A DNA stretch of 11,248 bases from Hyphomicrobiales bacterium (GTDB lineage: Bacteria; Pseudomonadota; Alphaproteobacteria; Rhizobiales; Devosiaceae), in the NCBI GenBank assembly GCA_028290345.1, contig JAQGKB010000195.1, positions 1 through 11,248 of the forward strand, in the 5' to 3' direction. This document shows positions 1-7,538 of this stretch, one piece after another (positions within the stretch are counted from its first letter, which is position 1; each line of letters opens with the position of its first letter). A model generated the notes under the pieces. The model was not told the DNA's origin. It did no database searches and was given only the letters and a program-made list of their open reading frames with translations. Made by a program: the position numbers and the translations under genes.

Positions 1-700
1 GCGACGGCTTGGTGTTGAGCCCGATGAGGTCATAGATCACCATCACCTGGCCCGAGCAATTCGGGCCCGAGCCGATGCCGATCGTGGGGATGGACAGTAG
101 CCCGGTGATCTCCTCGGCGATTTCGGGCATCAGGCATTCGAGCACGATCGAAAAAGCGCCCGCGTCCTGCAGCACCAGCGCCGCTTCGATCAGGGCCTTG
201 GCGGCCCGATCGGTCTTGCCGTGCCGATAGTAGCCGCCGAGCTGGTGGACCGATTGCGGCATAAGCCCGATATGGCCCATCACCGGCATGCCCTGCGCGG
301 TGAGGCCGCGAACCGTCTCGGCGGCGGTCAGCCCGCCCTCGATCTTGACCGCCTGCACTCCGCTGCGTTGGAAGATCTCGATCGCACTTCGCAGCGCCGT
401 TGCTGGATCGGTGGCCGTACCGAAGGGCAGATCGCAAATCACCAGCGCGCGCGACGTGGCCCGTTGCACCGCCGCGGCATGGCGGATCATATCCTCGAGG
501 GTGACGGGGATGGTGGTCTCGTAGCCCAACACCACATTGCCCAGGCTGTCGCCGACGAGGATCATCTCGATGCCGGACTGGTCGAGCAGGCCGGCCATGA
601 CATAGTCGTAGGCAGTAAGCATGGCGATCTTCTCGCCGCTTTTCCATAGGCCGGCGATGTCGCGCGTCGTCAGACGCCCTGCTGTGGTTTGGACCGACAT
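1..700 (-). CDS. panB: 3-methyl-2-oxobutanoate hydroxymethyltransferase PanB (C-terminus cut by window edge)
   Basis: PanB transfers a hydroxymethyl group from 5,10-methylene-tetrahydrofolate to 2-oxoisovalerate, giving ketopantoate, the first committed step of pantothenate and CoA synthesis in the cytoplasm. The minus-strand reading shows the family hallmarks in order: LTAYDY near residue 30, VGDSLG with D51, CDLPFG with D90, VKIEGG with E121, MGHIGLMPQSV near 143-152, VLEC with E188, and IGIGSG near 209. By alignment from memory with E. coli PanB (264 aa), D51, D90 and E121 match the Mg ligands (Asp45, Asp84, Glu114) and E188 the catalytic Glu181. About 233 codons are present; some 30 C-terminal residues lie beyond base 1. 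I chose ATG at 700 because a GAGG Shine-Dalgarno at 710-713 sits 9 bases upstream; the in-frame ATG at 706 would leave only 3. Transcribed divergently from the NIPSNAP gene. No panC is visible. Confidence 0.95.
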   Translation of the reverse strand, partial: MSVQTTAGRLTTRDIAGLWKSGEKIAMLTAYDYVMAGLLDQSGIEMILVGDSLGNVVLGYETTIPVTLEDMIRHAAAVQRATSRALVICDLPFGTATDPATALRSAIEIFQRSGVQAVKIEGGLTAAETVRGLTAQGMPVMGHIGLMPQSVHQLGGYYRHGKTDRAAKALIEAALVLQDAGAFSIVLECLMPEIAEEITGLLSIPTIGIGSGPNCSGQVMVIYDLIGLNTKPS

Positions 701-751
701 GGGCATGAACCTCGCATCTAGGTGGCCCGTTGCCAGGCGCGCACGGACGTC

Positions 752-779
752 CCTTTAATCCGGGAGCGAGATTTTGCAA
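752..779 (-). promoter_or_regulatory. Possible sigma-70-like promoter for panB
   Basis: On the minus strand TTGCAA (774-779) and TAAAGG (752-757) are separated by 16 bases and would place transcription start about 40 bases before panB. The match to consensus is only partial, so this is a weak guess made by eye. The rest of the 701-923 divergent spacer shows no clear operator, and no good promoter for the plus-strand gene was found. Confidence 0.2.
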
Positions 780-923
780 GCTATCAAAAGTAGAATGGCC
801 CGGCGGTCCAGCTATTGCAGCCGCATCGATCTGCACGGCACGGCTGGTCTTGCGGCGGCAAACGCGCCATAGAATTGGCGATCACATTTTTCCCGCAACC
901 CCGGTCAATTCCTGGACTCCGTC

Positions 924-1250
924 ATGATCTACGAACTGCGCATCTACAAGGCCATGCCCGGCCGCCTGCCCGACCTGCTGAACCGCTTTCAGTCCAATAC
1001 GCTACGCATTTGGGAGAAGCACGGCATTCGCCAGGCCGGCTTCTGGACAACGCTGGTGGGGGAATCGAACAACCACCTGACTTATCTGATCGCCTGGGAA
1101 TCGATGGCCGAGCGGGAGCGCAAATGGCCGGCGTTTACGACGGATCCGGAATGGATTTCGGTTCGCGACGAGAGCGAGAAGAACGGCCCGCTGGTCGCCA
1201 ATGTCGCGAATTCGTTCCTGCAGCCCACCGCGTTTTCGTCGGTTCGCTGA
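924..1250 (+). CDS. NIPSNAP family protein
   Basis: A 108-residue protein beginning with MIYELRIYKAMPG, followed by a long helix (residues about 15-35) and the segment LTYLIAWESMAERERKWPAF with a DPEW motif around 80-84. This order (YELR-Y strand, helix, then xYLxxWxSxxxRxxxWxxFxxDPEW) is typical of the NIPSNAP family, small alpha+beta barrel proteins related to the dimeric ferredoxin-like barrel group; the length is normal. The biochemical role of bacterial NIPSNAPs is generally unknown, and nothing here assigns a substrate. It stands alone: panB is divergent on the left, and about 370 bases separate it from the efflux operon. The start is supported by the conserved N-terminus; only a weak TGGA (913-916) serves as ribosome binding site. 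Confidence 0.9.
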   Translation: MIYELRIYKAMPGRLPDLLNRFQSNTLRIWEKHGIRQAGFWTTLVGESNNHLTYLIAWESMAERERKWPAFTTDPEWISVRDESEKNGPLVANVANSFLQPTAFSSVR

Positions 1251-1300
1251 CCCGGCACGCCTGCTGCTGCCTCGCTGCGGCAAATTCGCACATACCATCC

Positions 1301-1322
1301 GGCGCGCTCTTCGGGGCGCGCC
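1301..1322 (+). terminator. GC-rich hairpin after the NIPSNAP gene, possible terminator
   Basis: GGCGCGC (1301-1307) pairs perfectly with GCGCGCC (1316-1322) around an 8-base loop, about 50 bases after the NIPSNAP stop. There is no T-run afterwards, so it is not a classical intrinsic terminator. In GC-rich DNA a 7-bp GC stem can also arise by chance. Confidence 0.25.
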
Positions 1323-1607
1323 GCGGCGGCTGTTACCTGCGTTGAACTGTCTTTGGAAAACGGCAGCTGCTTCAACGCCATAAGTTCGCCGGCCAGCTTA
1401 CTTAACTGTAAATTATCCACCCGGACAGGTGCTAAGCTTTTGGCTTTGCTGCCGATTTTGGCCGCCTGCGGCTGCGCTCCCTTACCCGCATTTAATGTTA
1501 CGGAAAGAGCGTAGCAAACCGCGGCAGGGCAAAGTGGCCTCAGGTTCTTCATGGGCGGGCCGGGATTGCAAATGGCAGCCCGACCGGGGGAACCCGCAAA
1601 TCGGCCA

Positions 1608-1615
1608 AAGAAGGG
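1608..1615 (+). promoter_or_regulatory. Ribosome binding site fixing the fusion-protein start
   Basis: AAGAAGGG lies 7 bases before the ATG at 1623. The open frame extends in-frame upstream to 1551, but this site and the signal-anchor sequence right after 1623 select the downstream start. Confidence 0.7.
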
Positions 1616-1622
1616 CACGCTT

Positions 1623-2966
1623 ATGAAGTTCTCCACACTGCTCGGCGGTGCCGTTGTTGTCGTAATGGCGGCCGGGGCAAGCTACCATTTCGTTCCGAGT
1701 ATTCAGACGACAGTCAATCCGTACCTGCCGTGGGCGCCGCCTGCCGGCAATATCGACGTGGTCAGCGCGTCGCCTGCGGCGCCTGCCGCGGGCAATGGCG
1801 GAGCCGGTTCGACGCGGCGGGCCGGCGGCAATGGCGGCAACGCCAGTAACGCCAGTAACAGTGGTGGCAGCGCGCGCCAGGGCGGCGGCAGAGGCGGTGG
1901 CCGCAATGGCGGCGGGACGGCGGTGCCGGTATCTGTCGCGGTAGCGCAGACCAATGACGTGCCCATGCACAAGACCGCGGTGGGCTTCATCACCTCGCCC
2001 GCGACGGTGATTGTGCGACCCCAAATCAACGCCATCATGACCGAGCAGCACGTCAAGGACGGGCAACTGGTCAAGAAAGGCGACCTGCTGTTCGTTCTAG
2101 ACGACAGCGACCTGCAGTCCCAGCTTGCCCACGACAACGCGACACTGGTCAAGGACGAGGCGACGCTGACCAACGCGCAGGCGGAAGCCGACCGCTCGGC
2201 CGGCCTGCTGAAAACGGGCAGCACGACCCAGTCGGCCGCGGATCTGGCGAACGCAAACGCCAAGACCGCAGCCGCCACGGTCAAGGCGGACCAGAGTCTG
2301 GTCGCCAACGACAAGGCGCACCTCGCCTACGCCAAGATCACCGCGCCGATCGACGGACGCCTTGGCGCCGTTCAGGTTACTCCGGGGAATCTTGTCAGCA
2401 CCACCTCGACCACCGGGCTAGTGACGATCACCCAGATGCAGCCGCTGGAAGCGAGCTTCAGCCTCCCCGAGGCGGATCTGCCGTTCCTGAAATCGGCGCT
2501 TGGTGCGCCGACGCCCACGGCGGTCACCGCCACGATCACGGGCGCCACGACACCCACGGCCACTGGAGCGCTGGATTTCGTCGATTCGAACGTGGATACG
2601 ACGTCGGGTACCGTGAAGGTCTCGGCACAGTTCGACAATTCCACCCCGACGCTGTGGCCGGGCCAATACGTGCAGCTCGATGTTGCCGCCGGATCGATGA
2701 AGGCGGCCACGGTCATCCCGACGGTTGCGGTGCAGGCGGGCCAGAGCGGCTCCTACGTCTTCGTGGTCAAGCCCGACCACACCACCGAGATCCGGCAAGT
2801 CACCGTCGCTCTCGACTATGGTGACATGACTGCGATTGGCTCGGGCTTGCAGCCGGGCGAGCAAGTTGTGGTCGAGGGGCAGTCGCGCCTCGCGACCGGT
2901 ACGCAGGTTACCGTCGTACCGCAAACCCAGCAGGCCGCGGCCGCCAGCACAAAGGCGCAATCGTGA
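1623..2966 (+). CDS. RND efflux membrane fusion protein (HlyD/MdtA-type periplasmic adaptor)
   Basis: A 447-residue periplasmic adaptor that would link the inner-membrane RND pump encoded next to an outer-membrane channel. Residues about 5-20 form a hydrophobic signal anchor with no lipobox cysteine, so it is probably membrane-anchored rather than a lipoprotein. Residues 57-98 are a Gly/Asn/Arg/Ser-rich linker. The adaptor core starts at about 101 (VPVSVAVAQ). The lipoyl half-motif with VKDGQLVKKGDLLFVLD spans 144-160, an alpha-hairpin rich in Ala, Asp and Gln spans about 162-232, the second lipoyl half (AKITAPIDGRLG) spans 237-248, and the beta-barrel and membrane-proximal parts follow, including LWPGQYVQLDV (344-354) and LQPGEQVVVEG (409-419). 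Its stop overlaps the next gene's GTG start (GTGA), showing translational coupling. Closest familiar proteins are MdtA-like; substrate cannot be told from sequence. Confidence 0.93.
   Translation: MKFSTLLGGAVVVVMAAGASYHFVPSIQTTVNPYLPWAPPAGNIDVVSASPAAPAAGNGGAGSTRRAGGNGGNASNASNSGGSARQGGGRGGGRNGGGTAVPVSVAVAQTNDVPMHKTAVGFITSPATVIVRPQINAIMTEQHVKDGQLVKKGDLLFVLDDSDLQSQLAHDNATLVKDEATLTNAQAEADRSAGLLKTGSTTQSAADLANANAKTAAATVKADQSLVANDKAHLAYAKITAPIDGRLGAVQVTPGNLVSTTSTTGLVTITQMQPLEASFSLPEADLPFLKSALGAPTPTAVTATITGATTPTATGALDFVDSNVDTTSGTVKVSAQFDNSTPTLWPGQYVQLDVAAGSMKAATVIPTVAVQAGQSGSYVFVVKPDHTTEIRQVTVALDYGDMTAIGSGLQPGEQVVVEGQSRLATGTQVTVVPQTQQAAAASTKAQS
1791..1916 (+). other. Low-complexity Gly/Asn/Arg linker within the fusion protein
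   Basis: These bases encode residues 57-98, almost wholly Gly, Asn, Ala, Ser and Arg. They include a short tandem duplication at DNA level (AACGCCAGT twice around 1840-1858) and GGC-rich repeats. It lies between the membrane anchor and the first adaptor strand, and is probably a flexible, positively charged periplasmic tether. Confidence 0.7.
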
Positions 2967-5900
2967 ACATCTCAGAATTCTGCATCCGGCGTCCTGTCGC
3001 CACGCTCCTGATGTCGGCGGCGCTGATCGTCGCCGGCGTGTTCGCCTACGGCTATCTACCGGTTGCGGCGTTGCCGCAGGCCGACTTCCCCGTCGTCAGC
3101 GTCAACGCCTCGCTACCAGGTGCCGACCCGACAACGATGTCGATGTCAGTGGCGACGCCGTTGATCAAGCAGTTCTCGACCATCGCCGGCATCGATTCGA
3201 TCTCGGCTTCGAGCAAGCTCGGTTCGACCTCGATCACTCTCCAGTTCCTGCTGACCCGCAATATCGATGCGGCCGCGGCGGACGTGCAGGCGGCGATCGA
3301 CCGCACCGTACGGCAATTGCCCAAGCAGATGACGACGCCGCCGAGCTATCGCAAGGTCAATCCGGCCGCGGCGCCCATCCTGCTGCTGGCACTGGGCAGC
3401 AAGACAGTGCCGCTGACCCAGCTCGACGCGTTTGCCCAGCAAGTGATCTCACCCACGCTCTCGACCCTGGACGGGGTGGCGCAGGTCACGCTGTCCGGCA
3501 GCCGCAAATATGCCGTGCGAATCCAGATCGATCCCAGCCTGCTCGCGGCGCGCGGAATTTCGATCGACCAGTTGCAGAGCGCCATCACGGCGGCGAATAC
3601 AACTGCGCCGCTGGGAACGCTGCAGACCAGCAACCAGCAACTCATCATCACCGCCAACACCGACCTCACCAATGCCGCCGCCTTTGCCAACATCATCATC
3701 CCCAGCTCGACTGGCAAGCCGGTCCGGCTGGGCGACGTGACCAAGGTCGTGGATTCGGTGGAGAACATCCAATCTTTCGCCCAGGTCGACGGCACGCCGA
3801 GCATCACGCTCGAGGTGCAGCGCCAGCCCTCGGCCAACACGGTCGACGTGGTCAACAACGTGCTGGCAAAGCTGCCCAGTTTCCGCGCGCAGCTGCCGCC
3901 CACCGCGTCGCTTACCACCCTCAACGATCGCTCGACTTCGATCCGCGCCTCGGTCAACGACGTGCAGTTTACGCTGCTGCTGACGATCGGGCTGGTGATC
4001 CTGGTGATCTTCCTCTTCCTGCGCAAAGTCACGGCGACGATCATCCCGGCAATTGCGGTGCCGATTTCGCTGATCGCCACGATCGGCGCGATGTACCTGT
4101 TCGGGTTTTCGATCGACAACATCTCGCTCATGGCACTGACGCTCAGCGTGGGGCTGGTTGTGGACGACGCCATCGTCATGCTCGAAAACATCGTGCGCCA
4201 CATGGAAGAGGAGGGACTTTCGCCATTCGAGGCGGCCCTCAAGGGCTCGCGTGAAATCGGCTTCACCATCCTTTCGATCTCCATCTCGCTGATCGCGGTC
4301 TTCATCCCCGTGCTGCTTATGGGCGGTGTCGTCGGGCGGCTGTTCAACGAGTTTGGCGTGGTGGTCGCGACATCGATCGTCGCCTCGATGTTCGTGTCGC
4401 TGACGCTGACGCCGATGCTTGCCTCGCGCATCCTGCCGAAATTCAAGCAGCTGCCGCTCAACCACGACCACACTGCCGCTCCGGGCGGCTTCTTCGGCCT
4501 GCTGCATCGGGGCTATGATGCGGGCCTCAAGTTCTGCCTGCGCTTCAAGCCGCTGGTCATCCTGATCTTCTTCGCGACGGCGGCCGGTACCGTCTACCTA
4601 GTGGATATCGCACCCAAGGGGTTCTTTCCGCAGGAAGACATCGGCCAGTTGCGCATCTCGACGCGGGCCCGCCAGGATATTTCCTACGCCGACATGCTGA
4701 CATTGATGGGCAAGGTCAACGACGTGGTCTCCAAGGCACCCTATGTCGTCCACGTCGCCGAGGAGGTGGGCGGGAACACGCTCAATTCGGGACAGCTCTA
4801 CGTTCAGCTCAAGGACAAGAGTGCCAGGCCCGATCTCGCGTCGGTAGTCAGTGACTTGCGCACGAAATTGGGCAGCATCCCAGGTATCACCAGCTTCATC
4901 CAGCCCATCCAGAACCTGAACATCGGCTCGATCTCATCAGCGAGCGCCTACCAGGTCGTCGTGCAGGCCCTGACCCAGACGGACACCAACAACTGGGCGA
5001 CCAAGCTGACCGCTGCGATGGCCGCCGATCCGGCTCACTTCCTTTCCGTGTCCTCCGACCTGCAGAACAATGTGCTGCAGGCGACCCTGGTCATCGATCG
5101 GGCCAAGGCCTCGTCTCTCGGGGTGAGCATCGATACCCTGCGGACGACGATCAATTCCGATTTTACGGCGACGCAGGTCTCGACCATCTACAACTCCGGC
5201 GACAGCTATGCCGTGATGCTGGAAATGGACCCAAATATCCCGGTCACCTCGAACAGCATCACCAAGATGCTGGTGCGCTCCACGACAGGGGGCCTGGTCC
5301 CGATCAGCACGTTTGCGAACATCCAGATGACGGCCGGTCCACTGACCGTCAACCAACTCGGGCAGTTGCCGGCGGTGACGATCTCGTACGATCTGCCCAC
5401 CGGCGAGGCACTGGGGGACAGCCTGACGCAAATCGCCCAATTGCAGACGCAGATCGGCATGCCGGTCACGGTATCCGTCGCGCCCTACGGCTCGGCGCAG
5501 ACCTTCCAGCAGTCGCTCTCCAACCAGGGTTTCCTGATCTTGGGGGCGATCCTCGTTATCTATATCCTGCTCGGCATTCTCTATGAGAGCTTTATCCATC
5601 CGATCACCATCCTTGCCGGCTTGCCGTCGGCGGTGATCGGGGCGCTGCTGGCGCTCCGGATTTTCGGGCTGGATCTGTCGGTGATTGCCATTATCGGCAT
5701 CCTGATGCTGATCGGCATCGTCAAGAAGAACGCCATCATGATGATCGACGTGGCCTTGACCTTGAAACGAGAGGGCAAGTCACCGGTCGAGGCGATCCAT
5801 CAAGCTTGTCTGATGCGCTTCCGCCCGATCATGATGACCACGATGGCGGCGTTGATGGCGACCCTGCCGATCGCAGCTGGATTCGGGGCCAGTGCCGAGT

Positions 5901-6109
5901 TGCGGCAGCCTCTGGGCGTGGCCGTGGTTGGCGGTTTGCTGATGTCACAGGCGCTGACGCTGTTCATCACCCCGGTCATCTTCGTTTACCTCGACAGGTT
6001 CGAGAGCCTGTTCCGGCGCAAGAAGGACAAGGACTCCGAACCCGAAAGCTATGATGACGGTGACGCGGCGATCGAACCGCCACACCAGTTGGGCCTGGCG
6101 GCGGAGTAA
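2963..6109 (+). CDS. RND-family efflux transporter (AcrB/MdtB/MdtC-like)
   Basis: A 1048-residue inner-membrane proton/drug antiporter of the HAE-1 type, expected to export solutes together with the adaptor encoded just upstream. The N-terminus (NISEFCIRRPVATLLM) and TM1 (about 10-30) are typical. A first large periplasmic loop runs to about 333, and TM2-6 follow. TM4 has GLVVDDAIVMLENI with the paired proton-relay aspartates D401-D402. TM7 is near 528-547, a second periplasmic loop ends near 853, and TM8-12 complete the fold. K922 in TM10 (IVKKNAIM) and R954 in the RFRPIMMTT segment match, from memory, AcrB Lys940 and Arg971, so the pump looks functional. The length fits the family. It starts with GTG inside the preceding stop, with AAAGG 7 bases before. 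The MdtB/C-like N-terminal wording suggests that subgroup, but no second RND gene or outer-membrane factor follows in the window. Confidence 0.96.
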   Translation: MNISEFCIRRPVATLLMSAALIVAGVFAYGYLPVAALPQADFPVVSVNASLPGADPTTMSMSVATPLIKQFSTIAGIDSISASSKLGSTSITLQFLLTRNIDAAAADVQAAIDRTVRQLPKQMTTPPSYRKVNPAAAPILLLALGSKTVPLTQLDAFAQQVISPTLSTLDGVAQVTLSGSRKYAVRIQIDPSLLAARGISIDQLQSAITAANTTAPLGTLQTSNQQLIITANTDLTNAAAFANIIIPSSTGKPVRLGDVTKVVDSVENIQSFAQVDGTPSITLEVQRQPSANTVDVVNNVLAKLPSFRAQLPPTASLTTLNDRSTSIRASVNDVQFTLLLTIGLVILVIFLFLRKVTATIIPAIAVPISLIATIGAMYLFGFSIDNISLMALTLSVGLVVDDAIVMLENIVRHMEEEGLSPFEAALKGSREIGFTILSISISLIAVFIPVLLMGGVVGRLFNEFGVVVATSIVASMFVSLTLTPMLASRILPKFKQLPLNHDHTAAPGGFFGLLHRGYDAGLKFCLRFKPLVILIFFATAAGTVYLVDIAPKGFFPQEDIGQLRISTRARQDISYADMLTLMGKVNDVVSKAPYVVHVAEEVGGNTLNSGQLYVQLKDKSARPDLASVVSDLRTKLGSIPGITSFIQPIQNLNIGSISSASAYQVVVQALTQTDTNNWATKLTAAMAADPAHFLSVSSDLQNNVLQATLVIDRAKASSLGVSIDTLRTTINSDFTATQVSTIYNSGDSYAVMLEMDPNIPVTSNSITKMLVRSTTGGLVPISTFANIQMTAGPLTVNQLGQLPAVTISYDLPTGEALGDSLTQIAQLQTQIGMPVTVSVAPYGSAQTFQQSLSNQGFLILGAILVIYILLGILYESFIHPITILAGLPSAVIGALLALRIFGLDLSVIAIIGILMLIGIVKKNAIMMIDVALTLKREGKSPVEAIHQACLMRFRPIMMTTMAALMATLPIAAGFGASAELRQPLGVAVVGGLLMSQALTLFITPVIFVYLDRFESLFRRKKDKDSEPESYDDGDAAIEPPHQLGLAAE

Positions 6110-6142
6110 GCTCCACCGTTTCAACGGCCTAGCACTTGCCAA

Positions 6143-6179
6143 ATGGGCGGGACCGAACCAATCTCACGGTCCTGCCCAT
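6143..6179 (+). terminator. Strong hairpin between efflux operon and amidohydrolase (terminator or leader structure)
   Basis: ATGGGCGGGACCG (6143-6155) pairs with CGGTCCTGCCCAT (6167-6179) in a 13-bp stem with one G-U pair and an 11-base loop. It starts 33 bases after the RND stop. No T-run follows, so an intrinsic terminator is not assured; the likeliest reading is a rho-assisted or imperfect terminator of the efflux operon. The stem ends 13 bases before the amidohydrolase ATG, next to the possible GGAA ribosome binding site, so an effect on translation is also possible. Confidence 0.5.
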
Positions 6180-6192
6180 TGGAACTACGCCG

Positions 6193-7515
6193 ATGCCTAC
6201 ACTGATCAAGAATGCCATCGTCATCACCCTCGATGCCGAAATGGCGGTTCACGACAGGGGCTGGCTCCGGATCGAGGGCGATCGCATCAAGGCAGTCGGT
6301 GCCGGCGATCCGCCGCTGGATTTCGCGGCCGAAGTGATCGATGCCGATGGCGACATCATCATGCCGGGCATGGTCAATCCGCACTGCCACATGGCGATGT
6401 CGCTGTTTCGGGGCTTAGGCGAAGATGTCGATGACCGGCTGTTCCGCTATATCCTCCCGATCGAACGCAAGTTTGTCACCGCTGAAATGGTGCGGACCGG
6501 CTCGCGGCTTGCGGCGCTGGAGCTGATCCAGGGCGGCGTCACCACCGTTGCCGACATGTATTATTTTGAAACCGAGGTCGGGCGGGTTGTCGATGAAGCG
6601 GGCCTCCGCGGTGTCGTCGGCCAGACGCTGGCCGATTTCCAGCCGCCGGACCATGCCTCATTCGACGAAGGCTTCGAGCGCGTCGAAGAACTGGTCGCGG
6701 AATTTTCTGGCCATGACCGGGTCACGCCGTCGATTGCGCCGCACGCCCCCTACTCCACTGGCGTGCCGGTCATGGCGCGGGTGGCGCAATGGGCGGCGGA
6801 TCATCCCGATGTACCGGTGCAGATGCACCTGGCCGAGATGGAGAGCGAACTGGATTGGTGCGCCAAGAACCATGCGCTGCGGCCTGTTGAAGTCGTTGAA
6901 TTGGCGGGGCTGCTTCGCAAGGGCCTGATCGCCGCGCACTGCCTGCTGGTCGATGAAGCCGATATCGCGGCGCTGGCCCGCAACGGCGTCGGCGTCGCAC
7001 ACAATGCCCGCTCCAACGGCAAGGCCGGGCGTGGCATTGCGCCGATCGAGGCCATGCGCAAGGCAGGCATTCCGGTCGGCATTGCGACCGATGGTGCGAT
7101 GAGCGGCAATACGCTCGACCTTTTCTCGCAGTTTGCTCCGGTATCGATTTTTCAAAAGCTGCTCGGGCATAGCCGCAAGCCGATGCCGGCGGCCGAGGTC
7201 ATCCGCATGGCGACGATCGAAGGGGCCAGGGTTCTGGGCCTTGATGCGCGGATCGGCTCGTTGGAGCCAGGCAAGCAGGCGGATTTGATCCGCATCGACC
7301 TTTCGGCCCCGCGCCTGCATCCAATCTACGACATTTATTCGATGCTGGTATTCGCGGCGATAGCGAGCGATGTTCGCGATGTTATGGTGGCGGGGCGCTG
7401 GCTGATGCGCGAGCGCAAGGTGCTGAGCCTCGAACGCAAGAAGGTGTTGCGCGACGCGCTGCAGATCGCCTCCGCCTTGAAGGCTGAGATGACCGCGATC
7501 GACGCCGGCCGCTAG
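6193..7515 (+). CDS. Amidohydrolase superfamily protein, MTA/SAH deaminase (MtaD)-like
   Basis: A 440-residue metal-dependent hydrolase. Members of this group deaminate methylthioadenosine, S-adenosylhomocysteine or other aminated rings; the exact substrate here is unknown. Visible in order: an N-terminal beta-sandwich strand (LIKNAIVITLD); the HxH metal motif in MVNPHCHMAMSLFRGLGED (H64, H66); LPIER (88-92); DMYYFE (121-126); APHAPYS with H184; MHLAE with H212 and E215; AAHC with H249; HNARSNGKAGRGIAPI (270-285); and ATDGAMSGNTLDLF with the catalytic D300. This whole pattern resembles the characterised Thermotoga MtaD-type deaminase, as remembered. I chose ATG 6193 over the in-frame TTG at 6136: the family N-terminus begins here, and the extra segment would be read through the hairpin at 6143-6179. 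It is followed after 23 bases by the M20 peptidase, suggesting one transcript. A cytoplasmic location is expected, as no signal peptide is seen. Confidence 0.9.
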   Translation: MPTLIKNAIVITLDAEMAVHDRGWLRIEGDRIKAVGAGDPPLDFAAEVIDADGDIIMPGMVNPHCHMAMSLFRGLGEDVDDRLFRYILPIERKFVTAEMVRTGSRLAALELIQGGVTTVADMYYFETEVGRVVDEAGLRGVVGQTLADFQPPDHASFDEGFERVEELVAEFSGHDRVTPSIAPHAPYSTGVPVMARVAQWAADHPDVPVQMHLAEMESELDWCAKNHALRPVEVVELAGLLRKGLIAAHCLLVDEADIAALARNGVGVAHNARSNGKAGRGIAPIEAMRKAGIPVGIATDGAMSGNTLDLFSQFAPVSIFQKLLGHSRKPMPAAEVIRMATIEGARVLGLDARIGSLEPGKQADLIRIDLSAPRLHPIYDIYSMLVFAAIASDVRDVMVAGRWLMRERKVLSLERKKVLRDALQIASALKAEMTAIDAGR

Positions 7516-7526
7516 GAATATAATTG

Positions 7527-7532
7527 AAGGAA
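7527..7532 (+). promoter_or_regulatory. Ribosome binding site favouring the GTG start of the M20 peptidase
   Basis: AAGGAA lies 6 bases before GTG 7539. A rival TTG start at 7524 has its own AGGAA (7514-7518), which overlaps the previous stop codon, so the choice is not certain. Confidence 0.5.
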
Positions 7533-7538
7533 ACCGCC

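Larger units (their letters stand above)
1251..1622. other. Intergenic stretch without a convincing gene
   Basis: This stretch separates the NIPSNAP gene from the efflux operon. It has a GC-rich hairpin near its left end (1301-1322), an AT-richer patch around 1398-1417 that could belong to a promoter, and the ribosome binding site of the efflux gene at its right end. No TetR, LysR or MarR-type regulator is encoded here. One plus-strand frame stays open from the NIPSNAP stop to 1508 without an ATG and ends in a lipobox-like string. A minus-strand frame is open across the same area. Neither has enough support to be called a gene. I could not place a confident -35/-10 pair. Confidence 0.6.

Noticed and set aside
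30..836. A 268-codon minus-strand open frame over panB
   Set aside because: It is out of frame with panB and gives an Arg/Pro/His-rich sequence. The adjacent minus-strand frame gives an unmistakable PanB.
1395..1438. AGCTTA/TAAGCT inverted repeat with 32-base spacing, considered as an operator
   Set aside because: Only six bases per arm with a wide spacer; expected by chance in a region of this size.
1082..1552. Minus-strand frame from ATG 1552 with a signal-peptide-like start, running into the NIPSNAP gene
   Set aside because: It overlaps the well-supported NIPSNAP gene by about 170 bases in antisense, lacks a Shine-Dalgarno site, has mixed third-base composition and shows no known domain. 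The 1251-1552 part reads tolerably protein-like, so it is not excluded outright.
1429..1626. 65-codon plus-strand frame starting GTG 1429
   Set aside because: It has no recognisable domain or good ribosome binding site, and its end overlaps the efflux adaptor start in another frame.
2836..4254. A 472-codon plus-strand frame overlapping the adaptor and pump genes, and long minus-strand frames at 3346-4507
   Set aside because: They overlap the RND gene entirely or largely and have low-complexity Arg/Pro/Asp-rich products. They are by-products of high GC content.
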